Origin: Mucor racemosus
Lineage: Eukaryota; Mucoromycota; Mucoromycetes; Mucorales; Mucoraceae
Assembly: GCA_027405735.1 (NCBI GenBank)
Contig: JAPEHQ010000026.1
Coordinates: 62,001 to 126,000, forward strand
Direction of reading: 5' to 3'
Length of the DNA stretch: 64,000 nucleotides
Positions 13,161-25,400 of the stretch are shown here, piece after piece. The stretch's first letter is position 1. Every line of letters begins with the position of its first letter. Position numbers and translations under genes: made by a program. The notes under the pieces are model-generated. The model was not told the origin of the DNA. It searched no databases and was given only the letters and a program-made list of their open reading frames with translations.

Positions 13161-13209
13161 AATGAATTGCGCTCTTAGATGACAAGAATTTAATGATAAA
13201 GCATGTTAG

Positions 13210-13330
13210 CCTTGTTGCTGAGCCAGGTAATGCCAGCCAGATTTACTAGTACAATCACGGCTCGAGAACATCCCTAGTTATTGATAAAACAAGATTTCCA
13301 TTCTGAGCGATAGATACAAAAAGCAATTTG
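13210..13330 (+). repeat. R3 dispersed motif, copy 2
   Basis: Matches 230-310 through GCCAGCC, TTTACTAGTA and CTCGA with several substitutions. It lies immediately after R2 copy 2. No coding potential. Confidence 0.55.
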
Positions 13331-13537
13331 TGCGAAAAATGCATCATCAAAAATGTCCACCTACTCTTGACGTTTCGAACTTTGTTATAACTCAAGATTT
13401 AGCATAATTATTTGTAAAAATTCAAAAAATTCCTTTAAAAACTCAAGAGGTATGGAAAGTCAAACTAAATAGCTTTGTATTATATATATACTAGCAGCAA
13501 TTTATTGATCCTTATGATGCATTATACAAATGATATA

Positions 13538-15302
13538 TTACTGCTTGAGTAATTCAACTTGAAATACAGGTTTGACAACCTTCATGTCAACGAGAATACT
13601 AATATAGATATTAGACAAGTACTTTAATGTCTGCTTGGCCCTGTCACTGTCATCACCATCAAACCAAACAATATCCATTTCATTTAAAATGGGATCATAT
13701 ACATGATGTCCGCCAGGTAAAGATTGATCGTTAATAATTACTGAAAGATCCAAATCGTATTCAGGTACATACAAATGCAAAGTATCTGCATTGATCTTGA
13801 TCACAAATGATTCGAGTGTAATCTTTTTGATCTCTGCATTTAAACATTGACGATAGATATAAGCAGCAGTGTAAAGCTTTTGACTCTCTTGTTCAGCTGC
13901 GATTTTAAGTAAATATGAAGAATTGCAATGACGAGCAACCTTATCAATCAAATCAAAGTTTTCGCTATCTTGACCTTCACCTTTTAAAGCAGCATTCAAT
14001 TGTCTTTGAATATGAATAGATGCATAATTTTGAATAGGTTCTGTAAACATGGTACAGATGGAAGCGCCAAAGCCAGCATGGCGAAACTTTGATATATCAA
14101 TAGAACCGGCGCTGTAATATTTGGCGGGTGGAATAGATTGCCGGATAATATGAATCAAGGTGTCTTGTTTTTCACTTGATGTTTCTTGCTCATGAATCAA
14201 ATTCAACAAGCCTTGAACTGTATTTGTGGACGGTACATTATCAAAATAATCTTGGATACTGGTCTTTCAATTATATATACGTATTATTACTCAAAATAAA
14301 GATAAAACATGTATGTAATACTTACTAATTTAGACATATTGGGTGGCTCCTGTCTGTACAACAAGGCTTGATCTGGAAATCGAGTAGATATCTTCTGACC
14401 CACTTCAACATTGGCCAATATTAAAAGCTCTTGAATGAGAACATCATCATCCGTTTGATTAATTCTTTCAATTTCCTGAGGATAACCACTATCGGCTAAT
14501 TTGAATGATTCAAAAGATTGAGCGAGACTAATACCATCGAGTTTTTGCAAACGATTTTGTTGTAATTTTTTACATATTTTTAAAACGATTTTTGCATCAG
14601 TTGTTAATTCATCGAGTCGAACATGCTGTTTAGGTTTAATAATAGTTTTCCCTATCCAAGCATGTAGCAAGACACCATTCTCTGTAAAGCGACACATGAC
14701 TGAATATGCTAATCTTTGTTTTCCAACATCAAGACTACAATGGGTTTTGATAAACGGATCAGGAAAGATTGGTATTTTCTTATCTACCAAATTGACAGCA
14801 TAGCATCTCTCTCGTGCTTCACGATCCAATGGAGTATTGGCCAACACAAGTGCAGAAAGATCTGGCACATGAATGCCGATTTCATAAATGCCCTTTTCAA
14901 CAGATTCAGCTGAAGTCACTGAAAAAGCATAATCAAGACCTACAAATATTATGCAATGTAAGTAAATTTATCCATAACATTATTGATACTTTTTAGACAT
15001 GCCTTTACAAGCATCACCTAATGTGAAGATATCGATATGCTCTTGAGACAAATCGCGTCGTCCTCTTCTTTCTTCATTTGAAATCTTAGTAGGTACCGAA
15101 GCAGCTGCTTTACTGACTTGCTCAGAGAACTCGCTGTCTTTAATGTGATGGTCAGCCATCAATACGCCTGAATGAACACCTAATTCGCCTATCCATCCAA
15201 TCTCTTTTTCGATAAATCCAAAAGGATGCAATGACGTTACAGGCCAACGTTGAATGTTTCCCTACAGAACAAATCAGTTATTATGATAAATTGAGTGTAA
15301 TT

Positions 15303-15334
<32 letters not shown>

Positions 15335-16999
15335 TACGAGAAATATCCTATTTTTATATTCTTCATGATATTTAATGAAATCAGCTGGTGCGTTTTTAAT
15401 AGGTACAGCAACCAGGGGAAGCCGTTTATCAACAGGGATAAACCAAATGATTTTAGGCCCGTGAATCTCTTTTTTATCGCGACTACCATTGTCCAACGTT
15501 TTAGCATGAGGTCGATACAACGAGAGAGTGCTGTATAGAATTACGTTAGTATAAGCATAACACACAATCCCATAATACCAATTTACCCTGAAAATAACAT
15601 ATTCTTTGGTCTCTCAAGAACACATACTACTCTACCACAGTATTGGGGTCTTGTTCCCATTTCTGATTCAGCATTTAAAAGGACACTGTTATCTTCAGGA
15701 ATCGATGATAAACCACCATTTGAAGCTATTGAAGAAGGTCCATTCAAAGACATGGCAGATAATCTTCTTGTATAACGTACTTGCCTCTTTGCTATTTTCT
15801 CATTTATCATTTCATCAACGTTAACCAATTCAACTGCTACTTGATCACCATCCAATGCTCTATTTCTGTTTCTTGATCCAAATATGTAAATAGAAGCATC
15901 TAAATCTTCACATTCAACATTTGCTTCTGAGCTATCCTGAATGTCTACTTTGAGAATGCCTGAATATAATGTACGCGATCGAATTGCAGCAGCTGCTTCA
16001 GCGGCATTTATATGAGCAGGATAAAGAGGCTTTCTTCCGTTAACAGGATGTTCTTGATTATTTAAATGCGGTTGATTCAAGAGTGTATTTGGTACTAAAT
16101 AAATGTTAATAATGTTTATTGTTTATACGCCGAATCAACAAAATGTAATTATATACCTGATTGACTTCGTGTTCTTTTAGTAGGAGGAGGAAGTGTTATA
16201 TGCTCTTTGTCATTATTCAATGGTGACACAAGAACTTCAATATTCTCACCGTCAGCCGCTGCCTCTTCTTCTTCTAATGGCAGGAAAGAATTTGAAAAGA
16301 CTGGCTCACCTAATTTCTGTTCATTGATAGTTTTTAATGATGCGTCATTCTTTTTATCATTATGATGATCAAATTGTTGATGCTTCATCTTTTGTGGCGG
16401 TTCAGAATGTCTACGGACTCTTCTCCAAGGATTTTGCTCTTGGTTTACTATTGTTGATGATTCATTCAATGTAGCATTATCAGTAGTAATAGATATAGAA
16501 GGCAATCTTTTCATTTCACTGATTATATCTACAAGTGATTGAAATGCAGGTGATCCATCCTCTTCTTCATTGGAGATGCTTGCTTTGTGTTTATGATTTT
16601 GTTTTGATTTTCTTACAGTATGTGAGCTTTTGCGTCTATGTCTGTTATTGCTGTTCTTGTTGGAATGAGCTGTCATAAAAAATGGATCACTTTCTGCTGA
16701 TGGTTGAGCAACATTAGTTGCTACATTATCATCATCATCATCTTCTTCTGTTGTAATTTCGGCAACCGCTGATGATCTTCGGCGACTACCTCGTCGTCTC
16801 CTTCTATTATTTAAACTTTTTTTAACTTCTTGGGGATGAATATTATCTACTGCTAATAATTGATTGGGATGAACATTATCTACTGCCAATGGATGCTATC
16901 GAAATCATATAATTTTAGCCGGTAAGCATTAGGGTTTTATGTGATTTGCCTTACGTGAAAATTGTTTATTTCGTGTACTTGAACTTGACCTTTTTGCAT
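13538..16999 (-). CDS. SSD1: Ssd1-like RNA-binding protein, RNB fold with degenerate catalytic site
   Basis: Related to yeast Ssd1, an mRNA-binding translational regulator of cell-wall and polarity transcripts. The family derives from RNase II/Dis3L2 enzymes but has lost nuclease activity. Seven exons join in frame to roughly 1,030 aa. I place the start at 16999: a 15-codon first exon (16955-16999) splices to 16895, where the next exon has an open frame but no ATG. The N-terminus is low-complexity with an RRRRRGSRRR basic run and acidic stretches. Cold-shock-like domains follow, then the RNB core and an S1-like end. Across the intron near 14950-14985 the core reads CLDYAFS where active enzymes have DLDDA, so most metal-binding aspartates are missing. 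The C-terminal part (RFPDQALLYRQEPPN, then the last exon) also fits Ssd1. One intron contains a (TA)n tract near 15304-15328. Confidence 0.87.
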
Positions 17000-18032
17000 T
17001 TTAAGTTTAAACAAACAAAACAAATAAACTTGATGAAATCGACAGAGAAGAGGAAAACGCAAATTTACACACGCCACTTTTTTACCCCCATTTATTCATG
17101 TTTTCCAAAGAGTCACCGTGATCTTTAAATCCCCCTCGCATGAAATTATGCGTCATTTTTGAACTATAAATGTTATTATCCGTATGAAGAGAGTATCTCA
17201 AACCTGCTTTTTGATGGCTGAAAAAAGGGGGAAGAAAAAGATAACCACTGAAAATAGATGTTGGAGTGATAAACTAATCATTTTATACATGAATTGATGG
17301 TTTGGATCCATAAAGGTATGCATATTTGAGTCATTGTCATGTTTGTGTCGGAGCAAATCTTCCTTTAGACGCCACGACAGAAAGGATTTATATGCATGGA
17401 TATTCATATAAATATACATGTATTATTATAAAACACGTTTTCCAGATATTTTTTCTATAGAAAGCTATATTCTCAACAGCAATGTAGACACATTTCTTCA
17501 AATTTACTCTTGTTTTCGAGAAAAAAAAAAGCCATGCAGATGTAAATGTCACACAAAATGGCAAATAGATATATATTTAGACCGTTATTGAATAAGAACA
17601 AAATGAAAAAATACATGTCTTTTCATATTTGATTTCTGTAACGTACATGCTAAATATCTATGAAAAATCTTTTAAAATTGAAAATGGTAGAAATTACAGC
17701 CAGAATGCCGCTACATTACCAATTATAATTGATAAATTAAGTATCCAATTTTTAACATCCATATTTTTAGTTTGATGTTTCAAAGATGTTGCCACTTGAT
17801 AACATAGCAACATTAAATAATAAGTTGTAATCAGTGTAAAATGTGAGCTTTTTCAAGAAAACAATTATGATTTTTGATGATTCATGAAACGACTTTGTTA
17901 TTTTTTTTTTATTATACTGTATAATATTATTTGAGCATGTGTATTAAGGGAACTATTAACAACAAAAAAAAGCAAAGGGGCAAGGTAGAAGATGAATATT
18001 TATATATGTATGTAATCATGACTAAAAATTAT

Positions 18033-18034
<2 letters not shown>
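17000..18034. other. intergenic region between two minus-strand genes
   Basis: This is the upstream region of the Ssd1-like gene and the downstream region of the NELF-A-like gene. It is AT-rich with no gene that I can support. Open frames at 17198-17419 and 16946-17128 are short and low-complexity. The promoter and 5' UTR of the Ssd1-like gene presumably lie at about 17000-17300. Confidence 0.6.

Positions 18035-18098
<64 letters not shown>
18035..18098 (+). repeat. (AG)32 microsatellite
   Basis: A 64-base uninterrupted AG run, followed by GC-containing variants (GCGAGCGAGC). It ends 55 bases past the stop codon of the NELF-A-like gene, so it probably lies in or near its 3' UTR, reading as a CT tract on the sense strand. 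Confidence 0.95.
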
Positions 18099-18107
<9 letters not shown>

Positions 18108-18153
18108 AATAGTAGAAACGAAAGAGGAAACAGGAGAATATATAACATACGGA

Positions 18154-20703
18154 TTAAAAGGTAGCAAATTTACCATCAGGTTGAGGTTGCTGTTGTTGTT
18201 GCTGTTGCTGTTGTTGTTGAGCATGATGAGTTGGCAATGCTGGTATAGCAAAGACATGTTCATGTTTGATTCTGGGAGATAATGGAGATGTTGGTGTCTT
18301 TGGTGATGTGGGAGCAGATGTAGGAGATTTGAGCCCATCTTCAGCTGCTGCTGCTGCTGCTGCTGCTGCCTTTGCTTCTTTTGCTTCTTTTGCTGCTGCT
18401 TCTCTGGCCTCTTTTGCCTCCCTTGCTGCAGTTTCTCTGGCTGCTTGAGCTTCTTGTTTTGCAACCAAAGCTGCTGCTCTTTGTGCTTTTTTCTGTTCTT
18501 CTTTTTCACGTTTTTCTTCAGCAGCACGCTTTTTCTTTTCAATAGCTTCTTGCTTTTTGGCCTCAGCTTTAGCTTTAATGTCTAGATAAAAACATAAATA
18601 ATCAGAATAAGAACGCGAAAAATGCTTCATCGTAATTTAAACATACCTTCTTGAGCTTTCTTGAGAGCAGTGGCAGCATTTTGTTCAATTGCAGAAGCAG
18701 CACTAAAGTCAAGCATTTGAGTCTTTTGGACTCTTTGCAAACCTCTAGGCAAATTATTTCCTGACACTACAGGATCAGATTAGTAACTAAGCTTCCGGAA
18801 AAAAAAAAGAGAGAAAAAACTTACTTGAATTGGCTGTATTGGGTCTTTGCAAAGGCCTTTGACCTGGAGCAGGCTTGTTTGATTTGATAAACAGACCACC
18901 AGCACCACTAGAACCAGCACCACCAGGAACAGGTCTTGTTGGTCTAGCGGGGCGTTTAGTAAACAATGACGAAGAACCACTAACAGCATTTGGACCAACT
19001 GATCCCATGGATAAACTTCTTGGGGGAGGAACAACACCAGTTCTACCAGATCCAGGAAGAGCAATGGGGTTATTTGTAAGACTATTACGATGTGGTGGGA
19101 ATGGGAAAGGATTTGGTGTATTAGAAGTAGGAGAAGCCACACGCTTTGCTTTACTACTTAATTCTGCACCAGCTCTCTTTTGTGCCACAACTTGGGCTTG
19201 CTGTGCTTCTGCCAATTCAGAACGCTCTTCTGATTCAACCAATTCACTAAATCGAGCATGTCTTGATTCTTTTGAAATAATATCATTGGCGTTTGTTGTT
19301 AATGTGAAATGTTGGGAATGTGTTGATTTATAGCCGGCATATGTTGATGAAGCGTGTTTGGGTGTAATTCTTGCATTGTGTTGTAACAACATGTCTTCAG
19401 GAGGGTGGAAATTGATGCCATTTTTCTCAACTAAATTAAAATTTTAAATTAACTGTCAATTGCAAGTTTGATAAATCTAGATTTTACTTACCAGTTGAGC
19501 CAATGCTTTGCATTAGTGTTCTAAAGCTTTGAGACCATTCATCAATGTTCAAATCAAATAATTGAGCACCAGGATAATCCTTAAGAATATGAGCAGTTGT
19601 TTGTACAAAGTCATCAGAGTCTTGTAAAGAGATTTCAATAATCTAATAAATTTGAAATGTTAGTTGATGCAAAATTGATAATCTCCTAGTAAAATGTATC
19701 TGTATGTCTGTGCTTGTGATATATAAGAAATGCATGAAATTGAATGTTTTATTCTCCACGCTACTCCTACATGGGATTTGTATTTGATCACATATTGTTT
19801 AGCCTCCCCCACACAAATTCCAATTGAAGCCACAAAAATGAAAATTACAATATAAAATATATATTATATATATAAAAAAAAAGGTTTTCTTTGATAGCTA
19901 ATAGATATATATTTTTTAAAGTTTTTACTGTTATTAACGAAAATGATAAAAACTCTAAACTATGATATAAATATTTTTTTTTACCCTTTGAACCTATTAA
20001 ATATCCCTCTTCTCTTTTACAAGAAATCTCCCCTTTATCAATCAACATTTACACACGGGAATTTAATGAAAACTTCTTCTAGTCTGTTTGTATTGTGTGC
20101 TTTTCTTTTTTCAATTACTATATCAAAAGCATTGACAATGCAAAGAGAAAGTAAAAAGAAAAAAGAAAAGATCTCCTTAGACTTTCTTGATGTACAAAGC
20201 TCACTAGGTTTCCAAAATATTGAAGCTGCGAAAAAAATAGAGGACATAAAATTCATGCTTTCAATCATGCTTATAAAAAAAAATTAATTTCAATTATTGC
20301 ATGTTATAAACAGAAAGGTATGCTTCCTCTATTTCTTTTTTCAATACTGTTGTAATTCGCATTCAATAAATAATAAAACTCACACAGCAACAACAGCAAC
20401 ATCAATCACAACAGCAACGAACATCATTTTACATTTTTTTTAGGAGCAAAAAGGAGAATTTGAAGACGTTACCTTATTAAGATTATCACCAAGTAACATT
20501 AAATCGCCTTTTCTCATGCACATTGTCGCTAACAATACACCTTGCTTAACTCTACTGTCAAATTGGCTGAAATTGGGCGTAATCATTGTGACAACATCTT
20601 CTGTTAAACCTTTGGCTATAGAAGCGCTATTCCATCCAGTTGAACTGACCTCGGCTGTCAGCCACAAACGAATACCTTCCGCAGTGTTTCTTTCGTAAGC
20701 CAT
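18154..20703 (-). CDS. NELF-A-like transcription elongation factor
   Basis: The N-terminal 110 residues align with animal NELF-A, the subunit of negative elongation factor that helps hold RNA polymerase II in promoter-proximal pause. Matching features include the RLWLTAE start, the SIAKGLTEDVV stretch, IIEISLQDSDDFVQ, and HILKDYPGAQLFDLNIDE. A later QMLDFSAAS segment resembles the LLDIS motif of human NELF-A. Six exons join in frame to about 500 aa, near the human length (about 530). The rest is disordered: S/P/G-rich (20 to 40% through), then a highly charged K/E/A helix, an alanine run, a glutamine run and the end GKFATF. I see no NELF-A C-terminal motif matching the animal one. The first intron (19643-20472) is about 830 nt, more than ten times the local norm. 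NELF is absent from the model yeasts, so the family call should be verified. Confidence 0.72.
20066..20287 (+). CDS. candidate small secreted protein nested in an intron of the NELF-A-like gene
   Basis: An ATG-started 73-codon frame lies antisense inside the unusually long first intron of the NELF-A-like gene. Its first 22 residues form a textbook signal peptide: MKTSSS, a hydrophobic core LFVLCAFLFSITIS, and a plausible cut after SKA. The remaining 50 residues are lysine-rich with no cysteines except one in the signal. A TATAAATA-like box lies about 100 bases upstream (near 19960) and pyrimidine-rich sequence precedes the ATG. I recognise no homolog. Alternatives are a chance frame in AT-rich intron sequence, or a gene with further exons. 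Confidence is modest. Confidence 0.38.
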   Translation: MKTSSSLFVLCAFLFSITISKALTMQRESKKKKEKISLDFLDVQSSLGFQNIEAAKKIEDIKFMLSIMLIKKN

Positions 20704-21777
20704 CCTTGAGTTGATTATTAAATGTATAAAAAAAAAAAAAAATTCGATAAATTTGTAGATGAAAAAAAAATTGAAATAAAATAAATTTTTTCAACCCTAT
20801 TTATACCCAAAAAATCAACTTTTTTTTAAAATGACGAATGTGCAAGATAGTCACGAAGGGTTGGACAAACATGCTTTGTTCCGATGACCATAAACAGATT
20901 AGCTACAAAAAATATAGCCCTTCAAAATATTGACATGATGAATATCAATTGTAACTCATTAGCTTGTTGTAGCTCAATATTATTATCAATAAAACGTCAG
21001 TTTGAGGTATGGTAAGTTTCTGATTATAATTGTATTAGTTTAGAAATAGGAATACTTCTTTTAAACGATTATCATAAATAATTGCAGTACATTTCTGTTG
21101 ATATCAAATATCCCTGAAGTTTAGATCTCGGTTTGACCGGGGTTTGAACCAAATCACTCGTATACCCTCTCGAAAAGTGGCTATAATAAGTATTTTTTGG
21201 TGTATTTTGATAAAACAAAAATATGAGGCTTTATTGACAGCACTTGTAAAAGGGTACTCCAAAATTCCAAAATTCCAAATTGACTAGATGGCCGGCAAAA
21301 AGTCTTTAAACAGCTAGATTTGTCTTATGGATTTATTGGTAACAGACATCTCCAGCACAAATTTTCGCTTCATGTTCACTTTTTGAACGTGAAACCGCGA
21401 TATTTAATAGATTTGTATTGCTGTAATAAATAAAAGTTACAAAAATCATCTTTAATTATGCAAAATCATTCACGCTCCTTAATTTTCAACAAAAAGCGAG
21501 CCAAAATCAAGATTTTCAGAAGCCTGAATCTAGCGGTTTTTGGCACTTTTGGAAGCGCAGAATTGTATGAAAAGATTTCTTTTGATCCGTAGTTACTTTC
21601 TAATGCATTTTTAGAATTTTTTTTTGGCATAAAAAATCGAGCGATTTTTCAAAATTTTCCCTTGCTACTACACGTCCAAAACGATCAAAATCGCTAATTC
21701 GGGAATTTCGGGCCGAAATCGCAAGAATTCATTAAGGTGTTTATAGATGAAAATTGGTCAGAATAACGCAATGCACA
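20704..21777. other. intergenic region between the NELF-A-like promoter and the LINE
   Basis: No gene recognised. Immediately upstream of the NELF-A-like start are A/T homopolymer runs (20730-20830), probably promoter. The sequence from about 21170 to 21777 is the left flank of the LINE insertion and shows no coding frame. Confidence 0.6.
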
Positions 21778-21791
21778 ACATGGAATTATTT
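21778..21791. repeat. LINE target-site duplication, left copy
   Basis: ACATGGAATTATTT is identical to 27446-27459. It abuts the poly(T) run, which is the poly(A) tail of the minus-strand element. Exact duplication plus tail marks target-primed reverse transcription. Confidence 0.88.
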
Positions 21792-21931
21792 TTTTTTTTT
21801 TTTTTTTTTTTTATGGGATGAAAGTTTTAAATTTTATTTAAAAAAAGAAAATTGAAACTCATCATAGTGATGGACAAGGTGTATACTAGGTAAAGTGACC
21901 TGCCATATTAGTATCATATATATATATTATC

Positions 21932-22400
21932 CTACAAGTCATTCATATTAGACATTCTATATAGCTCTGAGCATATTTTCTTTGAGACTATTGTGCTGTT
22001 AAATGGCACTGAGTTGAGCACATGATTGAAGTGATGAAACCATATAAGGCGTGTTATCGTTGAGAAAATGTCGTATATGTTGATGTGTATGTCTAAATTG
22101 TATATATAGTATCTGGACAGTTTTAAATTTTTGAAGTCATGATAAGTCTGTTGAGGATTTACCACTCTTGGGTACCCAAGAAACTTGTTGAAAATTTCCT
22201 GCCATATATCTTTTTTGTGTACACACGAGATCAACAGATGCATACTGTCTTCTCTAAGATTGCATAGGTGGCATTTGTCTGAATCAATATCTTTCATTTG
22301 CATGTTGTAAAGGAAGGACTTGGATGGTATTCTGTCATGGATAACTTTAAACCAAAGGTTTCTTGCTGTGTGATGCATATTTGTCTTGTAAAATTCTGTC
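21932..22400 (-). pseudogene. C-terminal zf-RVT part of LINE ORF2, out of frame
   Basis: This frame continues the ORF2 protein after a frameshift. It reads ARNLWFKVIHDRIPSKSFL and then a CHLC ... HLLISC zinc-binding motif, typical of the zf-RVT domain at the end of plant and fungal LINE ORF2. The same DNA in the upstream ORF2 frame gives an unrelated tail that stops at 22294. The shift maps to a homopolymer (T5 on the plus strand, 22406-22410), a typical slippage site. It could be a real mutation or an assembly error. Confidence 0.8.
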
Positions 22401-25400
22401 CATTGTTTTTGGATATATTATTGTTGTAACCTTTTGGTATTATTAAAGGAATGCCTTGATTTAGGATGTATCTTATACGTTTTTTCTTCTGATCCAGCAA
22501 TGGCTTCTTGTTGACATCTTGTATTAGTTTAGAGTATTCTGATAAATCATTTGATTCTTCAAAAAAATTTTCTATGGAATTGTTTTCCATGTATTGTTGG
22601 AAAAAATGATTGTATTTAATGTGTTGTTCTCTTTCAAGTCGAATGATTTTTGATAACACTTTAGGTTTTTTGCATTCTTGTCTTAGTTTGTAGATTATGG
22701 ATTTTGTCAAAGGAGTGTATTGAAAGAAGTCTTGTACCTTGCTTTGTTTGATTGTGGCAGTATTTATATTTATTAATTCATTATTGAGTTGTTCCTTGTT
22801 GCATATGGTGGTGAACGGCAGCGAGAGAAGTATTTTAGGTGATATTTTTATTTTTTCAGCATCCGGTTTGCATTGTTCTATACAAGAGTCTATAGCTTCG
22901 AAGATGTTGTGAAAGGAGTGTAAACCAGTAAATGAACTTTTGTAACGAGATTCAGGAAACAGAAGAGGCACTTCATGGTGAGGTGTATCACATCCATTTT
23001 GAAGGGCAAATACCATCAAGCTATATAAATGGCTAGGTACTGAATTTGGAGTTCCACTCACACTAAGTAACGCATTGATGTATCTAAGTTGTAGCATCTT
23101 CTGTTGCACTGATATGTTTAGCAGGCCTAATCCCCCTTCGTTTTTTGGCAGATAGAAGACATCCTTCTTCACTTGGATTCGTCTGTCATCAACAATATAT
23201 TGATAGATAATGGAATTCAATCTTGAAGTAACCACCTTTGGTAGGTTGGTTAGTCTTAGGACATGCCACAGTTTTGATAGTATCATTGTGTTGGCCACAG
23301 TTGCTCGACCATATACTGATATCTTTCTTTCTTTATAAAAGTTGACAGTTGCTTGAATTTTTCCACTAATGTTGTCCACAAAGGTATCTCTTTGTTGATT
23401 GTTGAACCAGAGAGGGTAGCCTAGATATTTAAGATAGCCTGTACTTGAATTATCAAACCATTTCATCCGTTGATTGTTTGTGATATAGTTCCGTAATTCT
23501 GCACCTTTATGACCCACCATCTTACTGCCATGGAGGGGAAACGCGACCGACTTATCTAAGTTGATTTTAGAATTTGACGCCTTGCTATATCCTTTCAAGC
23601 AATCTTCAATTGCCAAATATTCAGCTTTGTTTTTTGCAAAAATTAGTATATCATCAGCATAGGCTAGTAGCTTAATTGGTTTTGGAGAAACCATGTTCAT
23701 AGAATTTTGACTGCTTGGTTTAGTTGATTGCATAGTGTACCCAGTTACAGCTTCATTATTAAGGATAGAGAGTAGAAATGGCTCTATCGCAAAATTAAAA
23801 AGAAGAGGTGAAATAACATCACCTTGTCTTAGGCCTCGTTTTTGTTTAATTGGATTTGTTAGAAAACCATTGACATTGACGAATATTTCATTGTTGAAGA
23901 ACAGATTTTGGATGCATTGAATGATGGACTCAGGGATACCAAATTTTTCTAGGACCTTGGTCAGATAGCATGGATGAACTCTATCATAGGCTTTATGGTT
24001 GTCTAGCATTATACCAACATATTCAGTGAACTCGGATTTATTCAAACCTTTGCATACTTTTGAGTTTTCAATCATGAGGTTTAATGAAAACCCTTGATCT
24101 CCAATAAATCTTTGTGGCATGAATCCTGTTTGGAAGTTATTAATCAGCTGTGAAGCTATTCCCATGAGTCTGGAGTTCAGAATCCTAGTAAACACTTTGC
24201 AGTCGGTATTGATTAGAGAAATAGGCCTCCAGTTTGACAAATCTGACAAATCGCCTTTCTTTGGTAGTAGGATAATACATGCTTGTTGCCAAGATTTAGG
24301 AATAATTCCATATTTCAATGCATCATTGTACACCTTTTCGACAATTTCTTTACATCTTGGGTGAATCATTACAATATTGAGAATTTCATATGGCAATCCA
24401 TCCAAACCAGGGCTACTTTTACGTGGACTTCGTTTTGCACCTTGTTTGATCTCTTCAAAAGATATGTCTTGTGTAATTTCCTCAGTTTCCTCTTTAGAGA
24501 TGGATTTGTTAATGTGGTTCAGTATTGCATCTAAACAGTTAATATCTATTCTTTCTTCAGTGTACAACTTAGAGTAAAAAGATTCTGCTGCTCCAATCTT
24601 AGAATCCTTATCATTGCAATCAGTTCTAGTATCCGGGTGTTTGATCATATTGAGGGTACGAGCTTCTCTTCGCTGGTCAATGGTTCTTTTGATATATGAC
24701 GGCGAGTTTTCGTTGTTCTCCATCCAATAATTTCCTGATCTCAACCTTGCAATGTCTGTCTTTTCCTTTTGTAATTTTGAAATTTGTGTTTCAATATCAG
24801 GCAGTAGTATATTCAGACATTCTTTATTATCACGGTATAACCTCAAGATACGGTTCCTCTCACTGTTTAGTTTCTTCAGTGTTGTCTCTCTGATTTGGTT
24901 GGTAGTGCGACAGAAATTAGTTGTAACTTTTTTGACCATATTCTTAAGACAATCCCATTGGTCTTGAGTTGACAGTTCAGGATTTAGCTTGTTTTGAACG
25001 TAGTTTTCTATTTCTCTATTCAAAATGCTAACATATCTTTTGTTCTTACATAGGTAAGGATTGGCTCTCCATATACCTTTTCCACAGTTATACATTTCTA
25101 TAGTTAAGGTCTTGGTAAGTAGTGCATGATCGGTAAATTCCTGACCGAAAAATTCTACATCTCCACCATTCATCCTTTGAAAGAGCTCCTTCCCGGCAAA
25201 CATGTAATCTATAGTCGAGAGAGAGATACGTCCTTGTCTATTCTGTCTACATGTAGGCCCATATCCTTCTCCTTCTTGGTTCATACAGTCTTTCATATAT
25301 CCCGCCATAAATTGGACTAACTCCTTGCTTTTACGTATTCTGGATCCATGTCTGCTACCACTATCAAAACTGTAATTAAAGTCCCCTGCCATAATCAAAT

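Larger units (their letters stand above)
11190..13180 (+). repeat. R2 dispersed repeat, copy 2 (split by an insertion)
   Basis: It is colinear with 1085-2270. Homology runs from about 11190 to 11807, is interrupted by a 695-bp insertion, and resumes at 12503-13180. Near its 3' end (13125-13160) it has an 8-base unit, CTTGATTT, expanded to four copies where copy 1 has one. There is no coding frame of note. A local open frame at 11339-11593 on the minus strand does not resemble any known protein. Confidence 0.72.
7876..13537. other. 5.7 kb repeat-filled intergenic region
   Basis: There is no convincing cellular gene between the SNARE and the Ssd1-like gene. From left to right it holds about 1 kb of featureless AT-rich sequence, R1 copy A (about 8850-10110), an element with long inverted repeats (10375-11113), R2 copy 2 (11190-13180, split by a 695-bp insertion), an 8-base tandem tract and an R3 motif (13210-13330). 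These are listed separately. Confidence 0.75.

Noticed and set aside
16149..16889. Ssd1-like start at 16889
   Set aside because: The codon there is TTG. Joining to an upstream 15-codon exon with an ATG and good splice sites is better supported.
21120..21165. GGTTTGAACC/GGTTCAAACC stretch resembling a tRNA T-loop (box B)
   Set aside because: Neither strand gives a paired T-stem or a box A at the right distance, so no tRNA can be folded.
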